From contig JAJCYP010000014.1 of assembly GCA_029262855.1 (NCBI GenBank), positions 1-33,121 on the forward strand: a DNA stretch of 33,121 nt, given 5' to 3'. Of the stretch, positions 7,965 through 16,045 are shown piece after piece. A program made the position numbers and the translations under genes. Positions within the stretch are counted from its first letter, which is position 1, and the number at the start of each line of letters is the position of its first letter. Below the pieces are notes generated by a model that worked only from the letters and a program-made list of their open reading frames with translations, did not search any database and was not told where the DNA came from. The stretch comes from Bacteroidota bacterium (GTDB lineage: Bacteria; Bacteroidota; Rhodothermia; Rhodothermales; UBA10348).

Positions 7965-8942
7965 ATGCGCGTCGTCATTGCCGGGTCCATCGCCTACGAC
8001 TACCTGATGCGGTTTCCGGGCCGGTTCACGGACCATCTGCTTCCCGACAAACTGCAGTCGATCAGCCTCAGCTTTCTGGTGGACTCCATGGTTCGCCAAC
8101 GGGGTGGCGTGGCGCCAAATATTGCCTATACGCTGAATCTGCTCGGGGGTGAGCCCATAATTTTCGGGACCGTGGGGCAGGACTTTGGTGACTACCGGAA
8201 ATGGTTGGAGTCGCACGGGATGTCGACCAAACACATCATCGAAATCGTGGACGACTTCACGGCGAGTTTCTTCGTGTCGACCGATATCGCGCACAACCAG
8301 ATCGCGAACTTCTATACGGGTGCCATGGCGCACTCCAGGCACCACTCGCTCGCCGACCGCGGTCTGAGTGACGCAGATATGGTCGTCATCAGCCCCAGCG
8401 ATCCACAGTCGATGCTGAACCTCGCTACCGAGGCGCGGGCTTCAAACATTCCGTTCCTCTACGATCCAAGCCAGCAGACAGCGCGGCTGGATGGTGATGA
8501 CCTTCGTTCCAGTATTCCGGGCGCGGCCTACCTGATGGTCAACGAATATGAGCTGGCCATGGTCGAAGACAAGACGGGATGGTCACTCGATGAGATAACA
8601 GACAACGTGGGCCATCTGGTTGTGACACAGGGCGAGAAGGGCAGTGTCATCCATACGGGCGGGTCGCAGATCCGGATTCCCACAGCCCAGCCGGGCGACA
8701 TCGTGGAGCCGACCGGTGCCGGCGATGCGTTCAGAGGCGGCTTTCTCGCGGCACTGAGTGCAGATTTGCCGCACGAAGTGGCCGGTCGGATCGGCGCGCT
8801 ATGCAGCGTGTACGTCCTCGAGCAGATGGGCACAGCGAACCACCACTTCAGCATAGACGAATTCTCGGAGCGATACGAGAAGAACTTTGGGCAGGAGACG
8901 GGGCTGGACAGATTGAGAGCGCGATTGGCCAGTCGTGCCTGA
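7965..8942 (+). CDS. PfkB-family carbohydrate/nucleoside kinase
   Basis: This 325-residue cytoplasmic kinase of the ribokinase/PfkB family should phosphorylate a sugar or nucleoside hydroxyl with ATP. The N-terminal strand MRVVIAGSIAYDYLM carries the early substrate aspartate, RGGVAPN (46-52) matches the family's GG substrate-binding motif, and EPTGAGDAFRGGF (248-260) is the anion-hole and catalytic-base signature, with D254 as the base. The usual D-T-T before GAGD is E-P-T here. NEYE at about 193-196 is the conserved N-x-x-E magnesium-site motif. Length is normal. The lid segment and the absence of close resemblance to RbsK, FruK or KdgK leave the substrate open; adenosine kinase-like proteins are the nearest in feel. 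It runs tail to tail with the HhH-like protein gene, four bases apart. Confidence 0.88.
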   Translation: MRVVIAGSIAYDYLMRFPGRFTDHLLPDKLQSISLSFLVDSMVRQRGGVAPNIAYTLNLLGGEPIIFGTVGQDFGDYRKWLESHGMSTKHIIEIVDDFTASFFVSTDIAHNQIANFYTGAMAHSRHHSLADRGLSDADMVVISPSDPQSMLNLATEARASNIPFLYDPSQQTARLDGDDLRSSIPGAAYLMVNEYELAMVEDKTGWSLDEITDNVGHLVVTQGEKGSVIHTGGSQIRIPTAQPGDIVEPTGAGDAFRGGFLAALSADLPHEVAGRIGALCSVYVLEQMGTANHHFSIDEFSERYEKNFGQETGLDRLRARLASRA

Positions 8943-8946
8943 TCGA

Positions 8947-9846
8947 TCAGGAATCGCGGTCTCTCAGGAAGGCCTCGGCGGCTGGAACCCACTCGTTGCG
9001 GATCACCTCTTCGGAGACCGACAACTCCCGTGAGAGCCTGCGAATCTCGGAGCGCCTGAGGTTGGCGAGTTTCTCGGGTACGTCGTAGCCGAGCCGCTGG
9101 AGGCGAACCCGCCTGCCTACACTGACGTGGCCCAGCCAGTCGAGCCTGGCGGCATCGGCCTTGTCGATAATGTCGGAGACCGGCGTGTAGGTCCGCGGGT
9201 CGGGCGCGGGGGGACCGGCGTGATGGTCGCTTGTGGCGGTGGGTGCATCGCGGGCGGTTGGCGCGGCCGGGGCAGTCGGCGCATCCGGGCCGGTCGGCGA
9301 GGAGACGCTGCTGACCCGCGAGGCCGTGTCATCCCCGGCGGTCGGGGGAGGCGCTGTACCGGCTGGGCCCTGCGGGTTTGGGTGAGGCGGCAGATTCTCG
9401 GGCTGTGGCGGGGGAGCAGGCGCGTTCTGTGGCGGCTGAGCGCCCGTGGGCGGCTGCTGGTTACCAGGGTGTGGCGGCGGGCCGCCGGACGAGGCGCCGT
9501 CGCCAAATAGCGGTGGCTCCTGCGCGAAGCGCTCGCGGGGCGTCATGCCGCGCCGCGGCTGCTCTTGAACAGGCTGTCCATGCACAGGATACTGGGGAGC
9601 GTTCTGCTGCGGCCGGTTGGGAGCAACCGCAGTCGGCATGGGCGGCGCACTGGGGATTCCGGACTGCTGGGCCCAGGCCGGGCCGCCTCTGACTCGACGG
9701 AGTTCGTCTTCAAGTTGGCGGACGCGGAGGTCGTGATCTCCGCTGCGGCGCCGCAGTGTTCTTGAGGCAAAGAAATACCCAGCCGCAGGACCCAAGAGGG
9801 TCACTACCACCAACGCGATCACAAGTGCGATCATCGGTGTCTCCAT
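8947..9846 (-). CDS. Membrane-anchored Pro-rich protein with C-terminal HhH-like domain
   Basis: The 299-residue product begins with a single membrane helix (about 4-27, IALVIALVVVTLLGPAAGYF) followed by a basic, charged helix-forming stretch (28-54) that may be a short coiled coil. Residues 55-220 are a low-complexity Pro/Gln/Ala linker. The last 75 residues fold differently: KADAARLDWLGHVSVGRRVR, then LGYDVPEKLANLRRSEIRRL. A small helical domain with a 'reach the end of a helix, step along by LxxLRRSEI' pattern recalls helix-hairpin-helix or DUF4332-like modules, which bind DNA or proteins. The start ATG at 9846 is the only sensible one. I do not recognise the protein as a named family; an N-out or N-in topology and any DNA contact are unproven. 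Confidence 0.65.
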   Translation of the reverse strand: METPMIALVIALVVVTLLGPAAGYFFASRTLRRRSGDHDLRVRQLEDELRRVRGGPAWAQQSGIPSAPPMPTAVAPNRPQQNAPQYPVHGQPVQEQPRRGMTPRERFAQEPPLFGDGASSGGPPPHPGNQQPPTGAQPPQNAPAPPPQPENLPPHPNPQGPAGTAPPPTAGDDTASRVSSVSSPTGPDAPTAPAAPTARDAPTATSDHHAGPPAPDPRTYTPVSDIIDKADAARLDWLGHVSVGRRVRLQRLGYDVPEKLANLRRSEIRRLSRELSVSEEVIRNEWVPAAEAFLRDRDS

Positions 9847-9981
9847 CAGGCGTGAGTCGGGTTGCTTTGCTTAATTTCGGCGGGAACGGGCGGAAAAACA
9901 CCCCGTTTGGGGCCTCCAATCCGCCGCTACCTGGTGTTTCGACCAATCTCTGCGATTCTTGAGTCCCTGCCTGCGAGTGTG

Positions 9982-10911
9982 ATGCTCGTGGCCCTTGGTC
10001 TGGCGTGTGTCGGGTGTGCCACGCGCTCGGCCGATCCCGAGGTGGCCATCCTCAGTTTCGAATCCAGGCAGCCTGAACGCATGGCTGCGTTCTTCCTCGG
10101 GGCCTACGGTACATCGGCGGAGGTAGCCTCGGCCCTGTCCAAGGACGGGCCCCTCGCGCTGAGGCTGGATTCCCTTTCCGTATTTGCGCCCTCGCTGGCC
10201 GTTGCCGCCCGCATTCGCGTCAAAGATGGCGTGCTCACGCGGGAAGGATTCGCGGCCGCCATCGCGGAGACTTACGTCCTATCCGCGGACATTCCCTCGA
10301 CCCGAGATGAACTCTGGGACCTTCTTGGCGACATGCCGGATTCGGAGGAAGCGGAGCGCGACTGGGTCACATATGAAGTCTCGGGGTCGATGACACGATT
10401 TCGGCGACGCATTCACATTCGGCGGGATGCCGTTCGGGACGCTCTCGGCCGCTTCGCCCGCGGTGGAGAACTTCGCTACGCCAACGGCACAGTGGTCGTT
10501 GGCGAGCACCTGGAGGCCGGCGTCATGCGTGAGACCACGGCGATGATTCGTCGGCCCGATGGATTCTGGTCGTTCGTCGCCTTTGACGAATCAGGCGCTC
10601 CCATCGACTCGATCGACGGGACACCGGACCGGCTTGGAGTGCCCGGCGATTGTTTTGGCTGCCACTACGGCACGCGCCTCTTCGAACCGGAGCGCAGTTT
10701 TCCTGGACAGGCTCGCCCCGGCCCGGCGGGACCCCGAAGCATTCATGTTCCGGATTCCTATCGCGATGCCGGCGTGGTTCAGGTGCTTCAGGAGCACGCG
10801 CGGCGATCTGACGGACTTCTTGGCCTGCCGGCCACGTTGTACGTGGCTCGCCTGAAAGGCGGTGAACCGACGGACTCGCTGGATCAGGTCATTCTCGGGG
10901 CGCTGCGGTGA
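9982..10911 (+). CDS. Lipoprotein with CxxCH haem motif, cytochrome P460-like
   Basis: From the ATG at 9982 the protein has 309 residues and opens with a short hydrophobic segment ending in Cys (LVALGLACVGC), a lipoprotein-type signal. In-frame GTG codons upstream would give a longer, more typical signal sequence, so the start is uncertain. The C-terminal half reads like the cytochrome P460 family: a strand ELRYANGTVVVGEH resembling the family's PxGtvivkE, then RRPDGFWSFVAFDESG, then the c-type haem site CFGCH (C224, C227, H228). P460 cytochromes oxidise hydroxylamine or bind nitric oxide, with a lysine cross-link to haem; I cannot identify that lysine with confidence. Residues 20-120 form an extra N-terminal domain I do not recognise. 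The stop overlaps a possible GTG start of folB (GTGA). Haem attachment is inferred from the motif. Confidence 0.6.
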   Translation: MLVALGLACVGCATRSADPEVAILSFESRQPERMAAFFLGAYGTSAEVASALSKDGPLALRLDSLSVFAPSLAVAARIRVKDGVLTREGFAAAIAETYVLSADIPSTRDELWDLLGDMPDSEEAERDWVTYEVSGSMTRFRRRIHIRRDAVRDALGRFARGGELRYANGTVVVGEHLEAGVMRETTAMIRRPDGFWSFVAFDESGAPIDSIDGTPDRLGVPGDCFGCHYGTRLFEPERSFPGQARPGPAGPRSIHVPDSYRDAGVVQVLQEHARRSDGLLGLPATLYVARLKGGEPTDSLDQVILGALR

Positions 10912-10946
10912 CTATTATATCCGCCGCTCTCAAACGCAAAACTGAA

Positions 10947-11321
10947 ATGCCCCAAGGGACGGTTCGACTCAAGAACGCTGTTTTCTACGCCCACCATGGG
11001 GTCATGCAGGAGGAGCACCGCGTGGGTGGGCGCTATGAAGTTGATGTTGCCATGGGGCTGGACTTCACGGACGCCGCAAGCGAGGATGCGCTTGACAAGA
11101 CGGTTGATTACGAGCAGGTCTACGCCGCGGTCAGACGCTGTGTGACCGAGAACAAGTTCTACCTGATTGAGCGGCTTGCGTACTTGATGGCCCAGGAGAT
11201 TCTGCAGCTGTCCGGCCTTCTGGATTGGGTCGAGGTTACCGTGCGGAAGGCCAACCCTCCTGTCGGCGGACCATGTGATTGTGCGGAGGCGATTTATCGT
11301 TGCGAGAAACGGTCGATATAG
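10947..11321 (+). CDS. folB: Dihydroneopterin aldolase
   Basis: This 124-residue enzyme converts 7,8-dihydroneopterin to 6-hydroxymethyl-dihydropterin and glycolaldehyde in folate synthesis. Family features are all visible: LKNAVFYAHHGVMQEE with the HG-x4-E motif (the Glu binds the pterin), TVDYEQVY with the conserved Tyr, LIERLAYLMAQEIL with the second pterin-binding Glu, and VTVRKANPPV with the catalytic Lys. I chose the ATG at 10947, which puts the first strand at residue 5 as in other FolB proteins. A GTG at 10908 overlapping the previous stop (GTGA) would add 13 residues and cannot be excluded; coupling would favour it. No other folate gene is nearby. Confidence 0.93.
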   Translation: MPQGTVRLKNAVFYAHHGVMQEEHRVGGRYEVDVAMGLDFTDAASEDALDKTVDYEQVYAAVRRCVTENKFYLIERLAYLMAQEILQLSGLLDWVEVTVRKANPPVGGPCDCAEAIYRCEKRSI

Positions 11322-11386
11322 AGTGGGCATCGTGATGGCCCCCGACAGTGTTGCCCGGGCCCTCCCCCATTTTGACTGCCGAAACA

Positions 11387-12289
11387 ATGACCGAATCCGA
11401 AAACACCGCCTACGACGTTCGACCAGGCCTCGACCTGAGCGTCAAGCGTGCGGAAGAATTGCTCAAGGGAGTGATGATTCCCCCGCAGCCCACCATTCTT
11501 GTAAATGTCCTGAACGAGCGCTCGAAGCCGGATCCCGACCTGGAGCGCATCGGGGACATTATCTCCGCGGATGTGGCTCTGGCCGCATCCATGCTGAAAG
11601 TCGTGAACTCTCCGTTCTTCGGTCTTCGCCGCAAAATCGGCTCGATTCATCACGCCGTTCGACTCCTGGGAATCGCAAATGTGGTGAACATCGCGTCCGG
11701 CCTGATGCTGAAAGCAGCGTTCGCTGACCAGCGCGGTCCCTTCATGGACACGTTCTGGAAGCACTCGGCCCGCCAGGCCGTCGTTGCCACGATGATCACC
11801 CGCGAAACGCGCGTGGGTACCGTAGAGGATGCTTATGCCGCAGGTCTCTTCGCGGATTGTGGAGTCCCCGTCCTCCGCAGACGTTTTGCCAACTACGGTG
11901 AACTCTATGCTCAGGCACAGATCGTCACGGACTTCACCTTCACCGAGCATGAGGAGGAAGAAATCGGTACGAATCACGCTGTGGTAGGCTACATGATGGC
12001 CCACGGCTGGATGCTTCCCGATGTTCTGGCTCAGGGCATTCTGCAGCACCACGATCCGGTAGACCACTTCCATGGAGCGGGTGTGGACGCAGACCCGGCC
12101 GTCCAGCTTCAGGCCGTGCTTCACACGACTCTCTACGTCTGCCGCGTCCTGGATGGCCTTCCGGTCACGAAGGAGTGGAGCGAGTTCGGCGATCGTGTGC
12201 TGGCTTTCCTTGGCGTAAACGACAACTTCGTCGACCGTATGGTGGAAGAGGTTCGCGCATTGCCGCCGGAATCGATGCAGGCTATCTGA
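11387..12289 (+). CDS. HDOD-domain signalling protein
   Basis: This 300-residue cytoplasmic protein consists essentially of an HDOD domain, a catalytically dead relative of HD phosphohydrolases that serves as a scaffold in signalling. The pattern is clear: IPPQPTILVNVL (the start of the domain), ADVALAASMLKVVNSPFFGL, IGSIHHAVRLLGIANVVNIA, and AAGLFADCGVPVLRRRFANY, in the place where true HD enzymes have HD pairs. ILQHHDP keeps one His-Asp near the C-terminus, as common in HDOD proteins. The ATG at 11387 is preferred over a GTG at 11348, which would add a non-conserved leader. No GGDEF, EAL or receiver domain is attached, so the partner is unknown. A strong terminator follows. Confidence 0.88.
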   Translation: MTESENTAYDVRPGLDLSVKRAEELLKGVMIPPQPTILVNVLNERSKPDPDLERIGDIISADVALAASMLKVVNSPFFGLRRKIGSIHHAVRLLGIANVVNIASGLMLKAAFADQRGPFMDTFWKHSARQAVVATMITRETRVGTVEDAYAAGLFADCGVPVLRRRFANYGELYAQAQIVTDFTFTEHEEEEIGTNHAVVGYMMAHGWMLPDVLAQGILQHHDPVDHFHGAGVDADPAVQLQAVLHTTLYVCRVLDGLPVTKEWSEFGDRVLAFLGVNDNFVDRMVEEVRALPPESMQAI

Positions 12290-12313
12290 TTCGGTCGTCG
12301 AAAGACTCGTGGC

Positions 12314-12347
12314 AAGAGGCGCCTTCCTACCAAGGGGGGCGCCTTTT
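12314..12347 (+). terminator. Intrinsic terminator between convergent genes
   Basis: AAGAGGCGCC (12314-12323) pairs with GGCGCCTTTT (12338-12347) in a ten-pair stem, extended inward by TTCC against GGGG, leaving a six-base loop. TTTTCCG follows on the plus strand. It ends the HDOD transcript; on the minus strand the tail is poorer, so it may also partly serve the converging phosphatase gene. Confidence 0.85.
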
Positions 12348-12352
12348 CCGTT

Positions 12353-15300
12353 TCAGAAGAGGAAGCCCGTTCCGAGAATGAAGTGGCGCTGCTCATGGGA
12401 GATGCCCACCGAGGCTCTCAGGACGGCCGCACCAAATACACTGGCCCAGACCCCACCGCCGTACCCGCGATGCCAGCGGTTGGAGGACTCTCCGTCGGTC
12501 CATACGCGGCCCTGGTCGAGGAATCCGACCACCCCGAACTCTCCCTCGGCCAGGTAGCCGGCGAAGCGTGTCAGGCGGACTCGTGCCTCCAGGTTCTGGA
12601 AAACGGACGTTCGGCCCGCAAACCGTGTGCTGCTCCATCCGCGGAGATTGCTGGTTCCACCGAGGGTGGCGGAGTCCCAGAAGGGAAACTCACCCATAAC
12701 GTGGTCGAACCCGATTCGAAACGCCAGTACATACGGGGACCGGATCGAAGACTTGAAGTAGGTGGAGGCGCGGGATTCGAAGCGCCCGTACGTGCGGGAA
12801 TTGGGCGTCAACCCTGCGTGTATGGTGGCTCGATTGCTCCAACGGAGCCCCCGGGCCGGCAGCACCGAACTGTCCCTGGAGTCGAAAGTTAGTTCGGCCC
12901 GTGCGCCCGCGTGCACCTGATCTTCGAACGTGGAGGGTGAGACTCCGGCCTGCGTGATGAACCGGCCATTGTCCTCCCGGACTTCATGGGCCTCGATGAA
13001 CGCACCCACGGAAGCAAAGGAAACGGGGTTCAGCCCCCTGCGGAGACCGGCGAACGCCCCGTACTGGGCGAGACGTGCCTGATAAAATTCGCGGTTCAGC
13101 CTGTCGTTCGACGTCTCATTTCCCAATCCAAAGAAATTTCTGATGCTGTTTGGCGACCGGATTTCGCCCTCCAGATCCAGGTCCCAGAGACCCGTCAGGT
13201 CGACGACGTGACCATCGTATAGGACCGTGTACGCCTGAAAACGAGCCGCCGACGCGGCGCGAATTCGATTGACCATCGCGTATGGGGCCTTGCGAAAGGA
13301 ATAATGCGTAATGACCGGACCGCCACCGATGAAGAACCCGTCGTCGTCGTTGGCCCCAATCAGAAGCGTGGCCAGCGTGCTTTCGAAGTTGAAGTCATAC
13401 TTGTCGTATCGATTCACCAAAGGATTTTGACTCAGGCGACTCTGCGAACCACCGGGATCATCAATCGTCATCCCTCCCGGGGTGTCATAGATGTAGACGC
13501 GACGAGGCGTTAGGGCCGAGCCCGCGAACCGATCATCCCCGGTACCACCGACGACGTGGAAATAGATCTTCGAGCCCGTCTCTGGAATCGTAAAGCGGTC
13601 GTTCCCGCCCATCCCATAAAGCCGAACCTCCCGAGTGCGATTGTGACTGAAGGTGCGATCGTACAGAACTTTCCGCCGTTCTCCCTCCTTGGTGATCTTG
13701 TAGACGACAACCCGGCTGGAATCCGGCGCGACGGCCGAAACTACGAACTCCTCATGCTTGTCAGACATGACGACGTCTACCGCACGATCTAGGGACTCGG
13801 TATACTCCTCGGCCGCGCCGACGAGACCGGAGCGCCGAGCCTTGAAGATCTCCATGAACTCCTCGCCCTGACTCGCCTGAATCTCCTCGGGCCACCGAGC
13901 AATGGACTCGGCCAGAACTGAATCGCTCAGCGCCGCAACCAAGCTGTCGGCGATTTCGGACCAGTCCGAAGGGGACAGGGAGGTGAGCAGCCGGCGATCC
14001 TGTGGAAGCCCGTTTCCATTCAGGCCGCGAACGAACCCAAACTCCCGCTTGAACTCCTGGAATTTGGGCAGGACGTAGCGCGATTGGACAATGGTAGGGA
14101 AGAGGCCATCCATGCGGTTGAAGGCCCAATCGCGATCACGCGGAATGGCTCTGAACCACTTTCCCTTCCCGTCTGCCGGCTCGAGCGTTGCCCACCGCCA
14201 TTGGTCCTCGTGGCGGTCCCAGTCACTGATGTACATGTCGAGAATCCTGTTTCTCGCCAGGAATCGGGCATCGACGCGATGGTCGTTGTCCTCGGCCAAC
14301 TCACTGTACATCTTGGCGAATCCGACCACATCGTCGGAATTACCGAACTGCGAAGCGTGTGACATGTCGTCGTCGGGACGCTCTTCCAGCATCATCACGC
14401 GGCCGCCGACGATGTCGGCATACGGCTCGAGACGCGGATCATCGGGGACAAAGAACACCTCCGGGGTCGCATAATAGAGGCCTACCGCGTGGGCGAGCGG
14501 AGGCACAAGCAAGGCCCCATACGGATGCAGGATTGCCACCTGATCGCGGACAATGTCGCGCGCCACCGTTTCGCGCAACTCATCGGGGAGCGTCTTGGTG
14601 GGATCCTTGGCCAGAGACCGGAGCGCATACTGGTGCCCGTCCGGGTCTTCCAGTCTGACGGACACCGTCTGCTGGCCCCCGCCGCGCTGAATGGGCTTCA
14701 GACCCCCGTGGACAGAACCGACATCCAGGACTGGGACCGTGACCGAAGCGGTCCAACTGTCCCTGTGGGCCTTGCCGAGGAGGAATTCCTTGATGGGGCC
14801 GGCCTCGAGCTCTGGAGCCGCCGCCCCGATGAAAAGCGTATCCGTCGGACCGGGAAGGACTTCCGGGTCCAGTCGCGGAAGGTCCGTTCCCGTTTGCCTC
14901 GGAGGGTTCAGTTCCGCCTCGTGGATTACGTCCGTAGCCGAGTGTGCCCGAAGCACAGACGATCCATCGCTCAGGTATTCGATCTCCAGAAAGCCCGGTT
15001 CGCGGGAGGTGAATGAGGCCCCACGGCCTTCGGACACGAATTCCGGGCGAGACGCAGACCCGGACACCAGATAATCGACGAGTCCAACGGGAAAGTGTTG
15101 AAGAGAATGATCATGTCCGGATGCGTAGACGAGGTGATTCTCGAAACGCTCGAACAGACCCATGAGGGCTCTCCGAAATGACCGATAGCGGTTGTGAGAC
15201 AGGTCCTGCCGTCCGCCTGACCATCCCCGGATGAGAGGATACAGGCTACCGACGAGCGGGAACGGGATGTACGCGTTGTCCCACAGCTCGGTGAGCGGAA

Positions 15301-16045
15301 AGATGTGCTCCTTGAGCGACAGGCGCCCCCCGTGCGGCCCGTTGCTGAGCATCGGGTGATGACCGACAACCAGCAGGCGACTGTCGTCCTTTCGACGAAG
15401 CACATCGGCCAGATTCGCGAGCAGATCGCCCTCCTCTTGCGTCTCATAGCGACCCGCGTCGCCGAAGGGCTTGTCCAGGACCCGGAGCCACCATTCGGTA
15501 TCCAGGACCACCAGCTCGATGCCCTCCGCAAGGGTCACGGTCTCGGGACCCGGTAGCCCGTCATCGGGGAGAAAGGTGTTTCCCTCGTCCAGATAGGCCT
15601 CGACGAATCGCTCCTGATTCTTCATGTTTCCGGTGCCACGGGGCCCGGAATGATCCCAGTCGTGATTACCGGGGATGAAGAAGACGCGTGCCCCCGTACC
15701 CTTGACAGCGTCGAGTTGCTGAACAAGGCGAGCCTCCGCAAATGGGCGACCAGTCGCTGCGGAGTCCGGCAGTCCTCTTGGGTAGATGTTGTCTCCCAGG
15801 AAAACGACGCTGGCGGCCTTGCCGAAAGACCGCAACTTCGCGCTCAGGGCCGTCAGGACGGGCTCATCTATCAGTGGATCAAAGCCGCCCGTATCTCCGA
15901 TCAGGAAGGCCCGGTGGACGGTCCGAGGCGTATCGACAGCCAAAGAGTCCACCGCGACCGGCAGGACATCAGTAGACTGGCCGCGAGCGAGCAGCGCGGG
16001 TGCCAGCAAACAGAGCAGAAAGGCCGCGCGGGCGAAAGGCAACAT
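12353..16045 (-). CDS. Calcineurin-like phosphatase / kinase-like / Omp85 barrel fusion
   Basis: The 1230-residue product has a signal peptide (FARAAFLLCLLAPALLARGQ), then four regions. Residues 45-330 are a metallophosphoesterase with every metal motif: GDTGG (50-54), GDNIYP (84-89), GNHDW (126-130), GHHP (228-231), GHDH (310-313). Residues about 470-745 are not phosphatase; they contain MYISDWDRHEDQWRW (604-618) and IPRDRDWAFNR (634-644), spaced like the catalytic loop and metal-binding Asp of HipA/CotH/FAM20-type kinases. Residues 811-840 hold two GGxGxDxF-like turns (YGMGGNDRFTI, GGTGDDRF). Residues 950-1230 form an Omp85 barrel with the LRGW loop motif (1133-1136) and a terminal Phe. The ATG overlaps the stop of the lipoprotein gene by one base. 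Phosphatase-barrel fusions occur in Bacteroidota; the kinase-like reading is inference. Confidence 0.85.
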   Translation of the reverse strand: MLPFARAAFLLCLLAPALLARGQSTDVLPVAVDSLAVDTPRTVHRAFLIGDTGGFDPLIDEPVLTALSAKLRSFGKAASVVFLGDNIYPRGLPDSAATGRPFAEARLVQQLDAVKGTGARVFFIPGNHDWDHSGPRGTGNMKNQERFVEAYLDEGNTFLPDDGLPGPETVTLAEGIELVVLDTEWWLRVLDKPFGDAGRYETQEEGDLLANLADVLRRKDDSRLLVVGHHPMLSNGPHGGRLSLKEHIFPLTELWDNAYIPFPLVGSLYPLIRGWSGGRQDLSHNRYRSFRRALMGLFERFENHLVYASGHDHSLQHFPVGLVDYLVSGSASRPEFVSEGRGASFTSREPGFLEIEYLSDGSSVLRAHSATDVIHEAELNPPRQTGTDLPRLDPEVLPGPTDTLFIGAAAPELEAGPIKEFLLGKAHRDSWTASVTVPVLDVGSVHGGLKPIQRGGGQQTVSVRLEDPDGHQYALRSLAKDPTKTLPDELRETVARDIVRDQVAILHPYGALLVPPLAHAVGLYYATPEVFFVPDDPRLEPYADIVGGRVMMLEERPDDDMSHASQFGNSDDVVGFAKMYSELAEDNDHRVDARFLARNRILDMYISDWDRHEDQWRWATLEPADGKGKWFRAIPRDRDWAFNRMDGLFPTIVQSRYVLPKFQEFKREFGFVRGLNGNGLPQDRRLLTSLSPSDWSEIADSLVAALSDSVLAESIARWPEEIQASQGEEFMEIFKARRSGLVGAAEEYTESLDRAVDVVMSDKHEEFVVSAVAPDSSRVVVYKITKEGERRKVLYDRTFSHNRTREVRLYGMGGNDRFTIPETGSKIYFHVVGGTGDDRFAGSALTPRRVYIYDTPGGMTIDDPGGSQSRLSQNPLVNRYDKYDFNFESTLATLLIGANDDDGFFIGGGPVITHYSFRKAPYAMVNRIRAASAARFQAYTVLYDGHVVDLTGLWDLDLEGEIRSPNSIRNFFGLGNETSNDRLNREFYQARLAQYGAFAGLRRGLNPVSFASVGAFIEAHEVREDNGRFITQAGVSPSTFEDQVHAGARAELTFDSRDSSVLPARGLRWSNRATIHAGLTPNSRTYGRFESRASTYFKSSIRSPYVLAFRIGFDHVMGEFPFWDSATLGGTSNLRGWSSTRFAGRTSVFQNLEARVRLTRFAGYLAEGEFGVVGFLDQGRVWTDGESSNRWHRGYGGGVWASVFGAAVLRASVGISHEQRHFILGTGFLF

